Counted from the first letter of the stretch, positions 17,401 through 27,914 are shown. The stretch is DNA of 64,000 bases from Belliella buryatensis (GCF_900188245.1 NZ_FZOK01000009.1:62001-126000); one strand, 5' to 3'. Notes: a model not told the origin generated them from the sequence alone. Program-made: numbers and translations.

Positions 17401-17484
17401 TAATACCCATTGATTTTATCTTCTCTCAGTGTAACTATAAGAAAGCCTATTCCTGCTCACTCTTTATCAATATCCACTCTTATC

Positions 17485-17516
17485 TTATCCGCTAAGCCAA
17501 CAAGCGAAGCGGATAA
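17485..17516. repeat. Inverted repeat in the gap before hflC
   Basis: TTATCCGCT and AGCGGATAA form a perfect 9-bp inverted repeat around a 14-nt loop. It lies 75 bp beyond the hflC stop and could be the distal terminator of the leftward hflKC transcript or a dispersed repeat. Confidence 0.45.
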
Positions 17517-17591
17517 AATAGAATCAATAGCAAATCAAATCAAGAAGTGCCTTTTTTCATATACCACGAGAACCAAATTTCAGCTTACATA

Positions 17592-18530
17592 TCAATTCAA
17601 CCTCCTCAAATACCTGAAAAACTCAGAGTCTGTGGATAACACTAGGCTGGTATTTTCATCCATGGATTTTTCGAAACTCTCCATCGTTCTCAAGAACTTG
17701 TAGAGCTCTATGGATTGTCTGTTTTTGTTGTAGGCGGATGCATAAATATTGGTAGCTTCAGCATCTGCGCGACCTTTGATTTCTTCCGCTTCTTTGAAAG
17801 CTTCCGACTGAATCTGTGCCAAATCTCTTTCCTTGTTACCTTCTATCACCCTAGCGCGACCTTGACCTTCTGAGCGGAATTGATCCGCGATCCTGTTTCT
17901 TTCAGAAATCATCCTGTCATATACGCGATCTCTTACTTCGTCCACATAATTCATACGCTTGAATCTGAAATCTAGAATCCTTACACCCAAGTCAGTGGTT
18001 CTTTCATTGGCTTTTTCCAAAATGATCTTTTCAATCTTATCTCTTCCCACAGAAATATCTTCGAGGATTTCGATTTCTTCCATAAAGTCCTCGGTGATTT
18101 CTGGATCCCTATTGGTAGATCTTACTAAATCCAGCAAATCATTGCTCGCAATGGCATTTCTAGTCTCTCCATCCAATATATCATCTAACCTGGACTGAGC
18201 AGATCGCTCATCTCTCAGTCGGATAAAAAATTGAAGTGGATTGGTGATTTCCCATCGGGCATAGGTATCTACAAAGATAAACTTCTTGTCCTTGGTCGGC
18301 ACCTGATTCTTATCACCATCCCATTCTAGATAGCGCTTATCGAAGAACTGCACTTTGTGCAAAAAGGGTGTTTTGAAATTGATCCCAGGAGTAGTCCTAG
18401 GTTCTCCGACTGGCTTACCAAACTGCGTGACGATGGCTTGCTGCGTCTCGTCCAAGATAAAATAGCTATTGAAAAGCAGTACGGCCAGAATGGCTCCTAT
18501 AATTATATATCCTAATCTATTCTTTTTCAT
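17592..18530 (-). CDS. hflC: Membrane protease modulator HflC
   Basis: A 312-residue SPFH/band-7 protein. HflC forms with HflK a membrane complex that surrounds and modulates the FtsH protease on the periplasmic side. One N-terminal membrane helix (LGYIIIGAILAVLLFNSYF) is followed by the SPFH domain with TQFGKPVGEPRTTPGINFK, then a long charged helix (RIADQFRSEGQGRARVIEG) and the family segment YKFLRTMESFEKSMDENT. The start ATG overlaps the hflK stop by 4 bp, so translation is coupled. Length is typical. Confidence 0.92.
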   Translation of the reverse strand: MKKNRLGYIIIGAILAVLLFNSYFILDETQQAIVTQFGKPVGEPRTTPGINFKTPFLHKVQFFDKRYLEWDGDKNQVPTKDKKFIFVDTYARWEITNPLQFFIRLRDERSAQSRLDDILDGETRNAIASNDLLDLVRSTNRDPEITEDFMEEIEILEDISVGRDKIEKIILEKANERTTDLGVRILDFRFKRMNYVDEVRDRVYDRMISERNRIADQFRSEGQGRARVIEGNKERDLAQIQSEAFKEAEEIKGRADAEATNIYASAYNKNRQSIELYKFLRTMESFEKSMDENTSLVLSTDSEFFRYLRRLN

Positions 18531-19504
18531 TGTGTAGGTGCTTTAACTTTATCGATATTCAAAAGTGGCAATACATTGTTTCCTTTTTCATCCACGATGA
18601 TCTTATTGCCTATTTTAGGCAAAATACGCTCCATAGTCTCTAAGTAAATTCGCTGCTTGGTCACTTCAGGTGCTTTGACATAAGCATCATAGAGCGCATT
18701 GAACCTTTCGGCTTCACCGATGGCTCTATTGACCCTATTGAGAGAAAAGGCTTCCGCTAGTTGAATAGTCTCTTCTGCTTCCCCTCTTGCTCTTGGGATG
18801 ACCCTATTATATTCTGCTTCTGCTTGATTGATCAAGGTTTCCCTTTCTTGCTGGGCTTGGTTTACCGCATTGAAACTTGGCTTGACTGGCTCAGGCGGGT
18901 TCACATCTTGTAATACGACTTGGTCGATCCTGATACCATTTTCATACTCGTCACACATTTCTTGGAGTAGTACCTCCACACTAGAAGCTACTTCTTGCCT
19001 TCCGACGGTCAGTACCTCATTGACAGTACGGTCTCCCACTACTTTTCTCATCACAGATTCTGACATATCACGGAGTGTTTTTTCCGCATTTCTTACCCTA
19101 AAGAGAAATTTGTAAGAATCAGTGATTCTATACTGAACCACCCATTCCACATCAGTAAGGTTCAAATCCCCAGTAAGCATCATGCTTTCATCACCAAATC
19201 CTGACTTAGCATAATCTGACCTTTGGGAAGCGCTCGTGGTTCTGAACCCAAACTCCTGCTTGAGCTGTCTCTGTACGGGAATTTTGTGCATCTTTTCTAT
19301 ACCAAAGGGTAGCATAAAGTTTAAGCCTGGCTGCACAGTTCTATTGTATTGCCCCAGTTGAATCACTACTCCTTCTTCCTCAGGCCCCACTGTCCTGACA
19401 CTAGACCCAATTGCCACAATGACAATCAGCCCTGCTACAATCTTGCCCAGATACTTTTTGATCCAGTCAGGATTGATATTGATTTCATAATTTTTGTCTT
19501 CCAT
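18527..19504 (-). CDS. hflK: Membrane protease modulator HflK
   Basis: A 325-residue SPFH protein, partner of HflC and first gene of the leftward hflKC operon. After a short cytoplasmic N-terminus and one helix (LGKIVAGLIVIVAIGSSV) comes the HflK-type motif VGPEEEGVVIQLGQYNRTVQPGLNF, then QRQLKQEFGFRT and the coiled-coil RARGEAEETIQLAEAF, ending with TMERILPKIGNK. HflK of proteobacteria has a longer Gly-rich N-terminus that is missing here, as usual in Bacteroidota. Confidence 0.92.
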   Translation of the reverse strand: MEDKNYEININPDWIKKYLGKIVAGLIVIVAIGSSVRTVGPEEEGVVIQLGQYNRTVQPGLNFMLPFGIEKMHKIPVQRQLKQEFGFRTTSASQRSDYAKSGFGDESMMLTGDLNLTDVEWVVQYRITDSYKFLFRVRNAEKTLRDMSESVMRKVVGDRTVNEVLTVGRQEVASSVEVLLQEMCDEYENGIRIDQVVLQDVNPPEPVKPSFNAVNQAQQERETLINQAEAEYNRVIPRARGEAEETIQLAEAFSLNRVNRAIGEAERFNALYDAYVKAPEVTKQRIYLETMERILPKIGNKIIVDEKGNNVLPLLNIDKVKAPTQ

Positions 19505-19755
19505 TGAATTTTATTATTTATTGATCTCTGCTATTTTAAAAGGTGTTAAATTATAATATTCATACTAGGTATTTTAGAGCCACATTCGGCTATGGATCGT
19601 GGACAATTGTTTCATCATTAGCCATGATCTCTATTTGATTATGCGACCAATCGAGAATAATTAAATTTCCAATACGTAAAATTGTCCACTTTCGGATATC
19701 AAAAAGCTACTCTTTGCTAAGAATAAGGCTAATTTTCCTCAAAATGAAATATAAT

Positions 19756-20364
19756 TCAAAAGGAGATCACAAAAATCAAGAACAAAACCAGCCAAATGAA
19801 GTCCATGAAATGCCAATATTTGGTAAAGAGTTCTATGCGCATTTTTTCAAATGGATTGGTCAACATGATCAAATGCTGTACTTGATCTTTTTCCCGCTTG
19901 CTGTATTGCACCACCATGATCAAAGCAAAAACCATCGCCCCAATCAGGTGAAAAATATGGATACCACTGAGCACATACAGGAAGCTACCGCTCGGTAAGC
20001 CTTTGAAATCCACGCCCATTCCTGTGAGTTCTTTCCAGCCCATCAATTGTAGCGCGGTGAAAATCAAACCCATGAAAAAAGTACTTAAAAGACTGTTTTT
20101 TACCTTTTTGATAGATTCTTCTTTGAAATGTAGCAGCATCTTGGATACCGTATAGCCTGAAAATAAAATCACCAATGTGCTCAAAATAAAAGAGCGGGGC
20201 ATCTTAAAACCCAAACCATCCATCTGACCATAACCCGAAGCTAAAAAAGCAACGGTCAAAAAAAGAAAAATCAATCCGCTACCAAACATTCCCAGATACA
20301 TCAGGGTCTGATAGGGGTGCATACTTTCTATTTTCTGAAACCAGGTTTGCTGTTTTTGACTCAT
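19756..20364 (-). CDS. Heme-copper oxidase subunit III-like protein
   Basis: A 202-residue protein with five hydrophobic helices and the layout of cytochrome c/quinol oxidase subunit III. HPYQTLMYLGMFGSG starts helix 1, WKELTGMGVDFKGLPSGSFLYVLSGIHIFHLIGA is the conserved middle part with paired histidines, and a tail of EKMRIELFTKYWHFMDFIWLVLF closes it. Subunit III stabilises the oxidase core but is not itself redox-active. No subunit I or II gene is adjacent, so this one is an orphan. It is divergent from mfd and follows the hflKC operon on the same strand. Confidence 0.85.
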   Translation of the reverse strand: MSQKQQTWFQKIESMHPYQTLMYLGMFGSGLIFLFLTVAFLASGYGQMDGLGFKMPRSFILSTLVILFSGYTVSKMLLHFKEESIKKVKNSLLSTFFMGLIFTALQLMGWKELTGMGVDFKGLPSGSFLYVLSGIHIFHLIGAMVFALIMVVQYSKREKDQVQHLIMLTNPFEKMRIELFTKYWHFMDFIWLVLFLIFVISF

Positions 20365-20511
20365 GGGTATTGTTGTACTTTGTTTCTAAACATTTTAATA
20401 GGGCATAGGTTCAGGATTATACTTCACAAATTCAAAATAGTCTCCATAAAGAAGGAAACAAATCAATTTCCTAACTTGCCAACTTATTGAACACCGCAAT
20501 TTCTAAGCATT

Positions 20512-23500
20512 TTGGATAAATCAGCATTTCTAAGCCTCTACGAAAAAGATCCTTTTGTACAGACTTTTTCAGAGAAATTAAAATACCGCAGAAACCGTCA
20601 ATTTCAACTCAAGGGGGTTTCGGGGAGTTTGGACATGGTACTCTTCACGAGCCTATTCAAAAAACTAGGCGGATTTCACCTCATCATTGCACATGATAAG
20701 GAAGAGGCAGCTTACCTCAACTCAGACTTGCAGGAGCTACTTGGCAAGAAAGACACCTTACTTTTTCCCTCAAGCTACAAGCGTCCTTATCATTTTGAAG
20801 AAGTAGAAAATGCAAATATCCTCCTTAGGGCTGAGATTCTCAATAAAATCTCAGAAAGACAGGAAAAAAACGAAATCGTGATTACTTATGCGGAGGCACT
20901 CTATGAAAAGGTAATCAATAAGCGGTCACTTAAGGAAAATACCTTCACGGCTAAAGTTGGAGAAAAGGTAGACATGGAGTTCATCGCAGAATTGCTGATG
21001 ACCTATGATTTCGAAAAATCCGACTTCGTATACGAGCCAGGACAATTCTCCATTCGAGGAGGAATCTTAGATGTCTATTCATACGCCAATGATTTGCCCT
21101 ACAGAATAGAGCTTTTTGGTCGTGAGATCGAAAGCATCAGAACTTTTGATCCAGAAACACAGCTTTCGGTTGACCCCATCGAATCCATCAGCATCATACC
21201 AAATATACAAACACGCTTGCTTCAAGAAGTCAGGCAATCATTTTTAGATTTTTTACCCAATGACACGACAATTTGGTTCAAAGATTTTCAATTTACGCTA
21301 GATGTTTTGGATGAAAACTTTGAAAAAGCAAAAAGGCACTTTGAGCAGGAAGTAGACAAATCTAAGTCTGAAAAACTCCTACCAAAACCTCAAGACCTAT
21401 TTGACGATGCTTCAAGCTTTCAGCAGCTATCTCAGTCATTTGTGCAGGTAGAGTTTGGACATAAGTTTTATGCCAAGGATGCCGAGGTCATCACTTTTGA
21501 CTCCCAGCCACAGCCTTCTTTCAATAAGAATTTTGACCTCCTAGTAGAAAATCTGGTCACTAATGAAAAAAATGGTTGGTTGAATATCATTTGCTCTGAA
21601 AATGACAAGCAAATCAATAGGCTTGAGAATATTTTCCAAGAGTTAGACCCCACGCTGAAAACTCAATCTTTACTGATAGGCTTGAGAGAGGGTTTTGTAG
21701 ACAAGACCTTGCAGATCGCCTGCTACACGGATCATCAGATTTTTGAGCGCTTCCACAGGTACAAAACCAAGGCACGCTCTAGCAAGTCAAAGGCACTGAC
21801 ACTGAAAGAAATCAAATCCTTGCATCCGGGAGATTATGTGGTGCATATCGACTATGGTGTGGGAAGATTTGCTGGACTGGAAAAAGTAAACGTCAATGGT
21901 AAACTACAAGAAGCCGTGCGCTTAGTTTTCCGAGACGATGACTTGCTCTATGTCAATATACACGCCTTACACAAAATATCTAAATATTCTGGTCAGGAAG
22001 GCACGGCACCATCCATGTCCAAGCTTGGCTCCCCAGAGTGGGATAATAAGAAGAAAAAGGTCAAAAGCAAAGTCAAGGACATCGCTAAAGACCTCATTGC
22101 TCTCTATGCCAAGCGTAGAAATGCCCCTGGGTTTCAATTTTCTCCTGATTCAGTACTGCAAGTAGAATTGGAAAGTTCCTTCGTCTTCGAAGATACACCA
22201 GATCAAGCTACGGCTACAGCAGATGTAAAGACAGACATGGAAAAACCATATCCTATGGACCGATTAGTCTGTGGAGATGTGGGTTTTGGCAAAACAGAAG
22301 TTGCCATCCGTGCAGCTTTCAAAGCTGTCAATGATAGAAAGCAAGTGGCAATATTGGTTCCGACCACCATTCTTGCCATGCAGCACTATCAGACATTCAA
22401 AGAAAGACTTGAAGCATTCCCCGTAAAGGTAGATTACATCAATCGCTTCCGAACTGCCAAAGAAATCAAAGAAATCACCAAACAAGTTACCTCCGGGGAA
22501 ATTGATATCCTGGTAGGTACCCATAGAATCGTCAACAAAGACATCAAATTCAAAAATTTGGGACTTTTGGTCATTGACGAGGAGCAGAAGTTTGGTGTGA
22601 AAGTCAAGGATCAACTCAAGGAAATGAAGTTGAATGTGGATGTATTGACATTGACGGCTACACCAATTCCAAGAACTTTGCACTTTTCATTGATGGGAGC
22701 GAGGGATTTATCTGTGATTGCCACGCCTCCACCGAATAGACAGCCAGTAACTACAGAAATTCACACTTTTGAAGAAGAGGTAATTCGTGATGCCGTAGCC
22801 TTTGAATTGAGGAGAGGTGGGCAAGTATTTTTCGTTCACAATAGGGTTGGCGAAATCGACACCATTGCCAATACCATCATGCGCTTGGTACCAGATGCAA
22901 GGGTAGCAGGTGCCCATGGTCAAATGGATGGCAAGACCTTAGAAAAAATCATGGTCAAGTTCATCGAAGGAGAGTTTGATGTGCTGGTTTCCACCAATAT
23001 CATCGAATCAGGATTAGATATTCCTAATGCCAATACCATCATCATCAATCGAGCGCACATGTTTGGCTTGAGTGACCTGCATCAGATGCGGGGGCGTGTA
23101 GGTCGGAGCAACAAGAAGGCGTTCTGTTATCTATTGACTACCCCAACCACAGGCCTAACCTCGGAGGCAAGAAAGCGCTTGCAAACTTTGGAAGAGTTCT
23201 CAGATTTGGGTGATGGCTTCAAAGTAGCCATGCGGGATTTGGATATCAGAGGAGCCGGCAACTTACTTGGCGCAGAGCAAAGTGGGTTTATTACAGATTT
23301 GGGCTTCGACATGTATCATAAGATTCTGGATGAAGCGGTTCAGGAATTGAAGGAAAATGAATTTGCTGCGCTCTTCGAAGTAGACCTCAGAGAGAAGGTA
23401 GAAATCTTGGTACAAGACTGTGTGATCGAGACGGACATGGAGCTTTTGATACCAGAGGAATATGTGAGCAATATTTCAGAAAGGTTGAGCCTATACTCGA

Positions 23501-23871
23501 AGCTAGACAATATCAAAAAGGAAGAAGAGCTTCAGGCTTACATCAAGACGATTCAAGATCGATTCGGTCCAATTCCAGAAGTGGTCAATGACCTCTTCGA
23601 AACAGTGAGGCTACGTTGGGTTGCAGAGCAACTAGGTTTTGAAAAATTGATCTTGAAAAACGAAAGCATGAAATGTTTCTTTGTTCCATCTAATAAGGAG
23701 AAATATTTCAAATCAGAGACCTTTGGACATGTTTTACAATATGTATCTTCCCAGTCTAAGCATTGCAAAATGAAGGAGTACAAAAACCGTTTGATCCTCA
23801 CTATCAGTGGAGTGAAGACGATTCAACGGGCCAAACAATGGTTAAATGAGATGAAAATCAAAAAAAGTTGA
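20512..23871 (+). CDS. mfd: Transcription-repair coupling factor Mfd
   Basis: A 1119-residue ATP-dependent translocase that removes RNA polymerase stalled at DNA lesions and recruits UvrA. Visible modules: UvrB-homology N-terminus (SFSIRGG-like FSIRGGILDVYS near 178-189), RNAP-interacting CarD-like domain (LHPGDYVVHIDYGVGRF), helicase motor with Walker A GFGKTE near residue 591, DEEQ box near 689, TATPIPRTL, and GRVGRSNKKAFCYLL, then the TRCF C-terminal domain. Length is typical. No ATG fits the beginning: an in-frame TGA lies at 20488-20490 and TTG at 20512 is the best start. Confidence 0.96.
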   Translation: MDKSAFLSLYEKDPFVQTFSEKLKYRRNRQFQLKGVSGSLDMVLFTSLFKKLGGFHLIIAHDKEEAAYLNSDLQELLGKKDTLLFPSSYKRPYHFEEVENANILLRAEILNKISERQEKNEIVITYAEALYEKVINKRSLKENTFTAKVGEKVDMEFIAELLMTYDFEKSDFVYEPGQFSIRGGILDVYSYANDLPYRIELFGREIESIRTFDPETQLSVDPIESISIIPNIQTRLLQEVRQSFLDFLPNDTTIWFKDFQFTLDVLDENFEKAKRHFEQEVDKSKSEKLLPKPQDLFDDASSFQQLSQSFVQVEFGHKFYAKDAEVITFDSQPQPSFNKNFDLLVENLVTNEKNGWLNIICSENDKQINRLENIFQELDPTLKTQSLLIGLREGFVDKTLQIACYTDHQIFERFHRYKTKARSSKSKALTLKEIKSLHPGDYVVHIDYGVGRFAGLEKVNVNGKLQEAVRLVFRDDDLLYVNIHALHKISKYSGQEGTAPSMSKLGSPEWDNKKKKVKSKVKDIAKDLIALYAKRRNAPGFQFSPDSVLQVELESSFVFEDTPDQATATADVKTDMEKPYPMDRLVCGDVGFGKTEVAIRAAFKAVNDRKQVAILVPTTILAMQHYQTFKERLEAFPVKVDYINRFRTAKEIKEITKQVTSGEIDILVGTHRIVNKDIKFKNLGLLVIDEEQKFGVKVKDQLKEMKLNVDVLTLTATPIPRTLHFSLMGARDLSVIATPPPNRQPVTTEIHTFEEEVIRDAVAFELRRGGQVFFVHNRVGEIDTIANTIMRLVPDARVAGAHGQMDGKTLEKIMVKFIEGEFDVLVSTNIIESGLDIPNANTIIINRAHMFGLSDLHQMRGRVGRSNKKAFCYLLTTPTTGLTSEARKRLQTLEEFSDLGDGFKVAMRDLDIRGAGNLLGAEQSGFITDLGFDMYHKILDEAVQELKENEFAALFEVDLREKVEILVQDCVIETDMELLIPEEYVSNISERLSLYSKLDNIKKEEELQAYIKTIQDRFGPIPEVVNDLFETVRLRWVAEQLGFEKLILKNESMKCFFVPSNKEKYFKSETFGHVLQYVSSQSKHCKMKEYKNRLILTISGVKTIQRAKQWLNEMKIKKS

Positions 23872-23895
23872 AAAATTTTGATAAGCTTAAATTTG
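23868..23895 (+). promoter_or_regulatory. Candidate Bacteroidota promoter for gldJ
   Basis: TTG at 23868-23870, a 17-nt spacer and TAAATTTG at 23888-23895 match the -33/-7 consensus TTTG/TAnnTTTG. It starts at the mfd stop and would give a leader of about 140 nt. Spacing is slightly short. Confidence 0.4.
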
Positions 23896-24043
23896 CCTCT
23901 TTGTAGACAAATTTTGTATCATATTGCTAAATTCGACAAATTTCAGCCTTTTGCATTGGCAAAAGAGAAAAAATAATATTGTGATAAGATATTATACATT
24001 ATATATTAGCGTTCTATTTGTGCACAAAAAACACTAAAAGTTT

Positions 24044-25267
24044 ATGGTTTTTGGAAAAAATAAATTTGGATTGGTCGCTACCGCATTGCTTTTTGTAGCG
24101 GTAAGTATCCTTTCTTCTTGTAACAAGACGCCGGGTTATGGAAGAAGAACTGCGGCTAAACCTGGAAAAGTAAGTGCGACTACAGGAGCGCAATTCAGCT
24201 TTGATGCGAATGACAGTACCAATTTTGTAGTCACCAGAATGGCTAAGCAAATCGTCGGACCCAACTTAAAGTATATCCAAGGTGGTCGTGCGGTACTTGG
24301 TTCTCAAGAGCAAGACATCATGGCTTTCCGTGACAATGTAGAGCGTACAGTGACGATCGCTTCCTTCTATATGGACGAAACGGAAATCACTAACAATGAC
24401 TACAAGGAATTTTTGTTCAATATGCGCAAAGCCGTAAGTGCAGACTCCGTAGGCAAGCTAGAACCATCCGATCGCGTATGGGAAGGTGCGATGTCTTATA
24501 ATGACGTGTATGACACTTACTACTTCAGATTCCCTGGCTTCAATTTCTATCCTGTAGCAGGTGTGACTTGGTCTCAAGCCAATGCTTACACCAAATGGAG
24601 AACCCAATATGTAAATGAACTGATGCGTCAAAAACAAGGTATAGACAGCACACTGACCAAAAACCAATTGATCGAAAGAGGAGTCGCTATGCCTGAGTAC
24701 CGACTACCAAGTGAGGCAGAATGGGAATATGCAGCTAAGGCGATGATCGGTACACAATACATGGACGAAAATCAGGAGTATGGCAGAATCTATCCATGGG
24801 ATGGCAGAGGTGTCAGAAACCCATACAACATCAAGAGAAAAGGAAAGCAAGGAGATATGCTTGCTAACTTCAAAAGAGGTAGAGGTGACTACGCAGGTAT
24901 CGCAGGTGGGATTTCCAATGATGGTGACATCATCCCAACCAACGTATACGATTACCCACCAAATGACTTTGGTCTTTATAACATGGCAGGTAATATGAAC
25001 GAGTGGGTTCAGGATGTATACAGACCACTTTCATTTACAGACTTTGATGATTTGAATCCATTGAGAAAAGATGGTATTTTTGATGAAGCCAAAGATTACG
25101 GTACTACTTTGATAGATGACAATTACAGAGTGTACAAAGGAGGCTCTTGGAGAGATGTAGCTTATTGGTTATCTCCAGGTACCAGAAGATTTATGCATCA
25201 AGACTCTGCAACCAACCATATCGGATTCAGATGCGCGATGATTTCGGTAGGAGCTGTAGGGAAATAA
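24044..25267 (+). CDS. gldJ: Gliding motility / T9SS-associated lipoprotein GldJ
   Basis: A 407-residue lipoprotein with signal peptide and lipobox ILSSC (Cys26) and a formylglycine-generating-enzyme-like (SUMF1) domain. The domain shows FYMDETEITNNDYKEFL, GVTWSQANAYTKWR, YRLPSEAEWEYAAKA, GLYNMAGNMNEWVQDVY and YKGGSWRDVAYW, ending HIGFRCA. GldJ is an outer-membrane lipoprotein needed for gliding and stability of other Gld proteins in Flavobacterium, and it is kept in many non-gliding Bacteroidota with type IX secretion. No other gld genes are nearby. GldK, a related SUMF1 lipoprotein, is the main alternative. Confidence 0.82.
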   Translation: MVFGKNKFGLVATALLFVAVSILSSCNKTPGYGRRTAAKPGKVSATTGAQFSFDANDSTNFVVTRMAKQIVGPNLKYIQGGRAVLGSQEQDIMAFRDNVERTVTIASFYMDETEITNNDYKEFLFNMRKAVSADSVGKLEPSDRVWEGAMSYNDVYDTYYFRFPGFNFYPVAGVTWSQANAYTKWRTQYVNELMRQKQGIDSTLTKNQLIERGVAMPEYRLPSEAEWEYAAKAMIGTQYMDENQEYGRIYPWDGRGVRNPYNIKRKGKQGDMLANFKRGRGDYAGIAGGISNDGDIIPTNVYDYPPNDFGLYNMAGNMNEWVQDVYRPLSFTDFDDLNPLRKDGIFDEAKDYGTTLIDDNYRVYKGGSWRDVAYWLSPGTRRFMHQDSATNHIGFRCAMISVGAVGK

Positions 25268-25286
25268 GAAGACAGAGATTTAAATG

Positions 25287-25320
25287 AAAAAAGGAGCCAA
25301 ATGGCTCCTTTTTTATTTTC
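25287..25320 (+). terminator. Rho-independent terminator of gldJ
   Basis: AAAAAAGGAGCC and GGCTCCTTTTTT form a 12-bp perfect stem with a 4-nt loop and a T-run. Confidence 0.9.
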
Positions 25321-25427
25321 TAAGCACCAGATATGACCGCTCATATCATGTAGGACAATCCAAGTCAAAAAAAATAGCTAAACTGTCCATTAAGCTGTAA
25401 ATTTCTGTAATTAAACGAACTAATGCT

Positions 25428-27863
25428 ATGCTATATTCACTACGAAAAACGCTAAGTGCATCACTGATAGTTTGTCTGGCTTGGTTGGTTACCAACCCAC
25501 AGGCAAATGCCCAAAATGCACTTACCTATCAAACCCCACCAAAAGAAATCGCTGATTTAGTAAAGGCACCTTCTACGCCTTCTGTAAGCTTCAGTAGAAC
25601 AGGCGACTTTATGTTGCTTTTGGAGCGCTCTGGCAATCCATCCATTGAGGATCTGGCTCAACCTGAGCTAAGAATCGCCGGTATGCGAATCAACCCAGCT
25701 ACCAATGGGCCAAGCCGCTCAGGTGCTGTTGAGAATGTTAAAATCAAAATGACTAAATCAGGTGAAGAATTCCAGATCAAAGGACTCCCTGCCAATGCAA
25801 GACTAGGTGGCTTCTCAGTCAGCAAAGATGAAAAATATGCTGCTGTGACCAACACTACCAATACAGGTATCAGTCTATGGGTAGTTGACTTGACTACTTA
25901 TGAAGCAAAAAAATTAACTGATGAGATCGTCAATGATGTCATGGGTGGTACCCTTAGCTGGACTCCTGACAACAAGATCTTGTTGAAAGCTGTCAATCCA
26001 AATAGAGGCCAAATGCCTAAAGCACCTTTGGCACCTGTAGGCCCGACTGTTCAAGAAACTTCGGGAAATGCAGCTCCTTCTAGAACTTATCAGGATTTGT
26101 TAACCAATCCGCATGATGAAGCTTTGTTTGCTTACTTTACAGATTCTCAATTGATGATGATCGACCTAGATGGAAAAGCTACTCCATTCGGCAAGCCTGG
26201 TATGTTCAAATCTGTGAGTATATCTCCTGATGGAAACTATGTGATGGTTGATATCATCCAAAGACCTTTTTCTTACCTAGTTCCAGCTTCTAGATTCCCT
26301 TACAATGTAGAAGTTTGGGACAGAACAGGTAAAAACGTAAAAACAATGGCTGAATTGCCATTGGATGAAGTAAGACCTACTGGCTTTGATGCGACTGTGA
26401 CAGGTCCAAGATCCATCAACTGGAGAGCTGACAAGCCCGCTACGCTATATTGGGTAGAAACACAAGATGGAGGTGATGGTAGAGTTGCAATGGAGGAAAG
26501 AGACATTGTATATACCCTAGACGCACCTTTTACTGCTCAAAGAACAAAACTGGTAAGTACACCATACAGATATGGAGGCATCTCTTGGTCTGATGATAAC
26601 TTTGCTCTTTTCAACGAAAGATGGTCAGCTACTAGAAAGCAAATCGTCAGAGTAATCAACCCTTCCAAGCCAGGTGATAATGGTAGAATAATCATCGAAA
26701 GATCATCTGATGACATCTACAATGATCCAGGAAGCCCACTTTTCGTTACCAACGAATATGGTAGATCTGTGATTCAAAGAAAGGGTGATGAAATTTTCAT
26801 GACTAGTGAAGGTGGCTCACCAGAAGGTAGCATGCCTTACCTTTCGACTTTCAATGCTAAGACCAAGACAGAGAAAATCCTTTGGAGATCTCAGGCACCG
26901 TACTACGAGAGAGTAGTGAAAGTATTGAATGACAATGCCACTGAATTTGTAACTGTAAAAGAAAGCACTGACATTCAGCCTAACTATTGGCTAGTCAATA
27001 CTAGAAGAAGAGTAGCGCCAATTCAAATCACCAACTTTGATAATCCATACGAATCAATCAAAGGTATCAATAAGCAATTGGTAAAATACAAGAGAAATGA
27101 TGGGCTAGACCTATCAGCGGTAGTCTACACACCGGAAGGGTATGATCCAGCAAGAGATGGTCGTCTTCCTGTATTGATGTGGGCATATCCTAGAGAGTAT
27201 AAGTCTGCTGAAGTAGCTGCGCAAGTAAGAGGTTCTCAATATAGATTCACCAGATTGAGCTGGGGTTCTCCACTTTACTGGGTAACTCAAGGTTACGCCA
27301 TCATGGATCAGACAGAGATGCCTATCGTAGGTGAGGGTGACCTAGAGCCAAATGACTTCTTCTTGGAGCAATTGGTAGCCAATGCTGAAGCAGCTATCGA
27401 TTATATTGTAGAATCAGGTATCGGTGATAGGGGTAAAATTGCAGTGGGTGGACACTCTTATGGTGCTTTCATGACTGCTAACTTACTTTCTCACACTGAC
27501 CTATTTGCCGCTGGAATCGCAAGATCAGGTGCCTACAACAGAACTTTGACTCCATTCGGCTTCCAGTATGAGCAGAGAACATTCTGGGAGGCTCCAGAAG
27601 TATACTTCAACATGGCTCCATTTATGCATGCCAACAAAGTAAAAACTCCAATCTTATTGATCCATGGTGAAGCAGATAATAACTCTGGTACATTCCCTGT
27701 TCAATCTGAGCGTTATTATAATGCTTTGAAAGGTCACGGAGCTACTACTAGATTGGTATTCTTACCTCACGAATCCCATGGCTATGCAGCTGAAGAGTCT
27801 ATTCTTCACACCCTTTGGGAGCAGCATCAGTGGTTGGAAAAATATGTGAAAAACAAGAAATAA
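25428..27863 (+). CDS. Exported S9 family prolyl oligopeptidase
   Basis: An 811-residue serine peptidase. A signal peptide (cleavage near ANA-QN) suggests export to the periplasm. A beta-propeller-like region of WD/TolB type repeats (YAAVTNTTNTGISLWVVD, VSISPDGNYVMVD) is followed by the alpha/beta-hydrolase domain. The nucleophile is Ser677 in GGHSYGAFM. The acid is probably in HGEADNNSGTFPVQSE and the base in PHESHGYAAEE. Such enzymes cleave peptides, often after proline or glutamate. It is monocistronic between two terminators. Confidence 0.9.
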   Translation: MLYSLRKTLSASLIVCLAWLVTNPQANAQNALTYQTPPKEIADLVKAPSTPSVSFSRTGDFMLLLERSGNPSIEDLAQPELRIAGMRINPATNGPSRSGAVENVKIKMTKSGEEFQIKGLPANARLGGFSVSKDEKYAAVTNTTNTGISLWVVDLTTYEAKKLTDEIVNDVMGGTLSWTPDNKILLKAVNPNRGQMPKAPLAPVGPTVQETSGNAAPSRTYQDLLTNPHDEALFAYFTDSQLMMIDLDGKATPFGKPGMFKSVSISPDGNYVMVDIIQRPFSYLVPASRFPYNVEVWDRTGKNVKTMAELPLDEVRPTGFDATVTGPRSINWRADKPATLYWVETQDGGDGRVAMEERDIVYTLDAPFTAQRTKLVSTPYRYGGISWSDDNFALFNERWSATRKQIVRVINPSKPGDNGRIIIERSSDDIYNDPGSPLFVTNEYGRSVIQRKGDEIFMTSEGGSPEGSMPYLSTFNAKTKTEKILWRSQAPYYERVVKVLNDNATEFVTVKESTDIQPNYWLVNTRRRVAPIQITNFDNPYESIKGINKQLVKYKRNDGLDLSAVVYTPEGYDPARDGRLPVLMWAYPREYKSAEVAAQVRGSQYRFTRLSWGSPLYWVTQGYAIMDQTEMPIVGEGDLEPNDFFLEQLVANAEAAIDYIVESGIGDRGKIAVGGHSYGAFMTANLLSHTDLFAAGIARSGAYNRTLTPFGFQYEQRTFWEAPEVYFNMAPFMHANKVKTPILLIHGEADNNSGTFPVQSERYYNALKGHGATTRLVFLPHESHGYAAEESILHTLWEQHQWLEKYVKNKK

Positions 27864-27881
27864 GCATTTGTAATGATTTCC

Positions 27882-27914
27882 AAAAAAGCCTCCATGAAGA
27901 TGGGGGCTTTTTTT
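27882..27914 (+). terminator. Rho-independent terminator
   Basis: AAAAAAGCCTCCA pairs with TGGGGGCTTTTTT (one T-G pair) and ends in a T-run, 18 bp after the S9 peptidase stop. Confidence 0.85.
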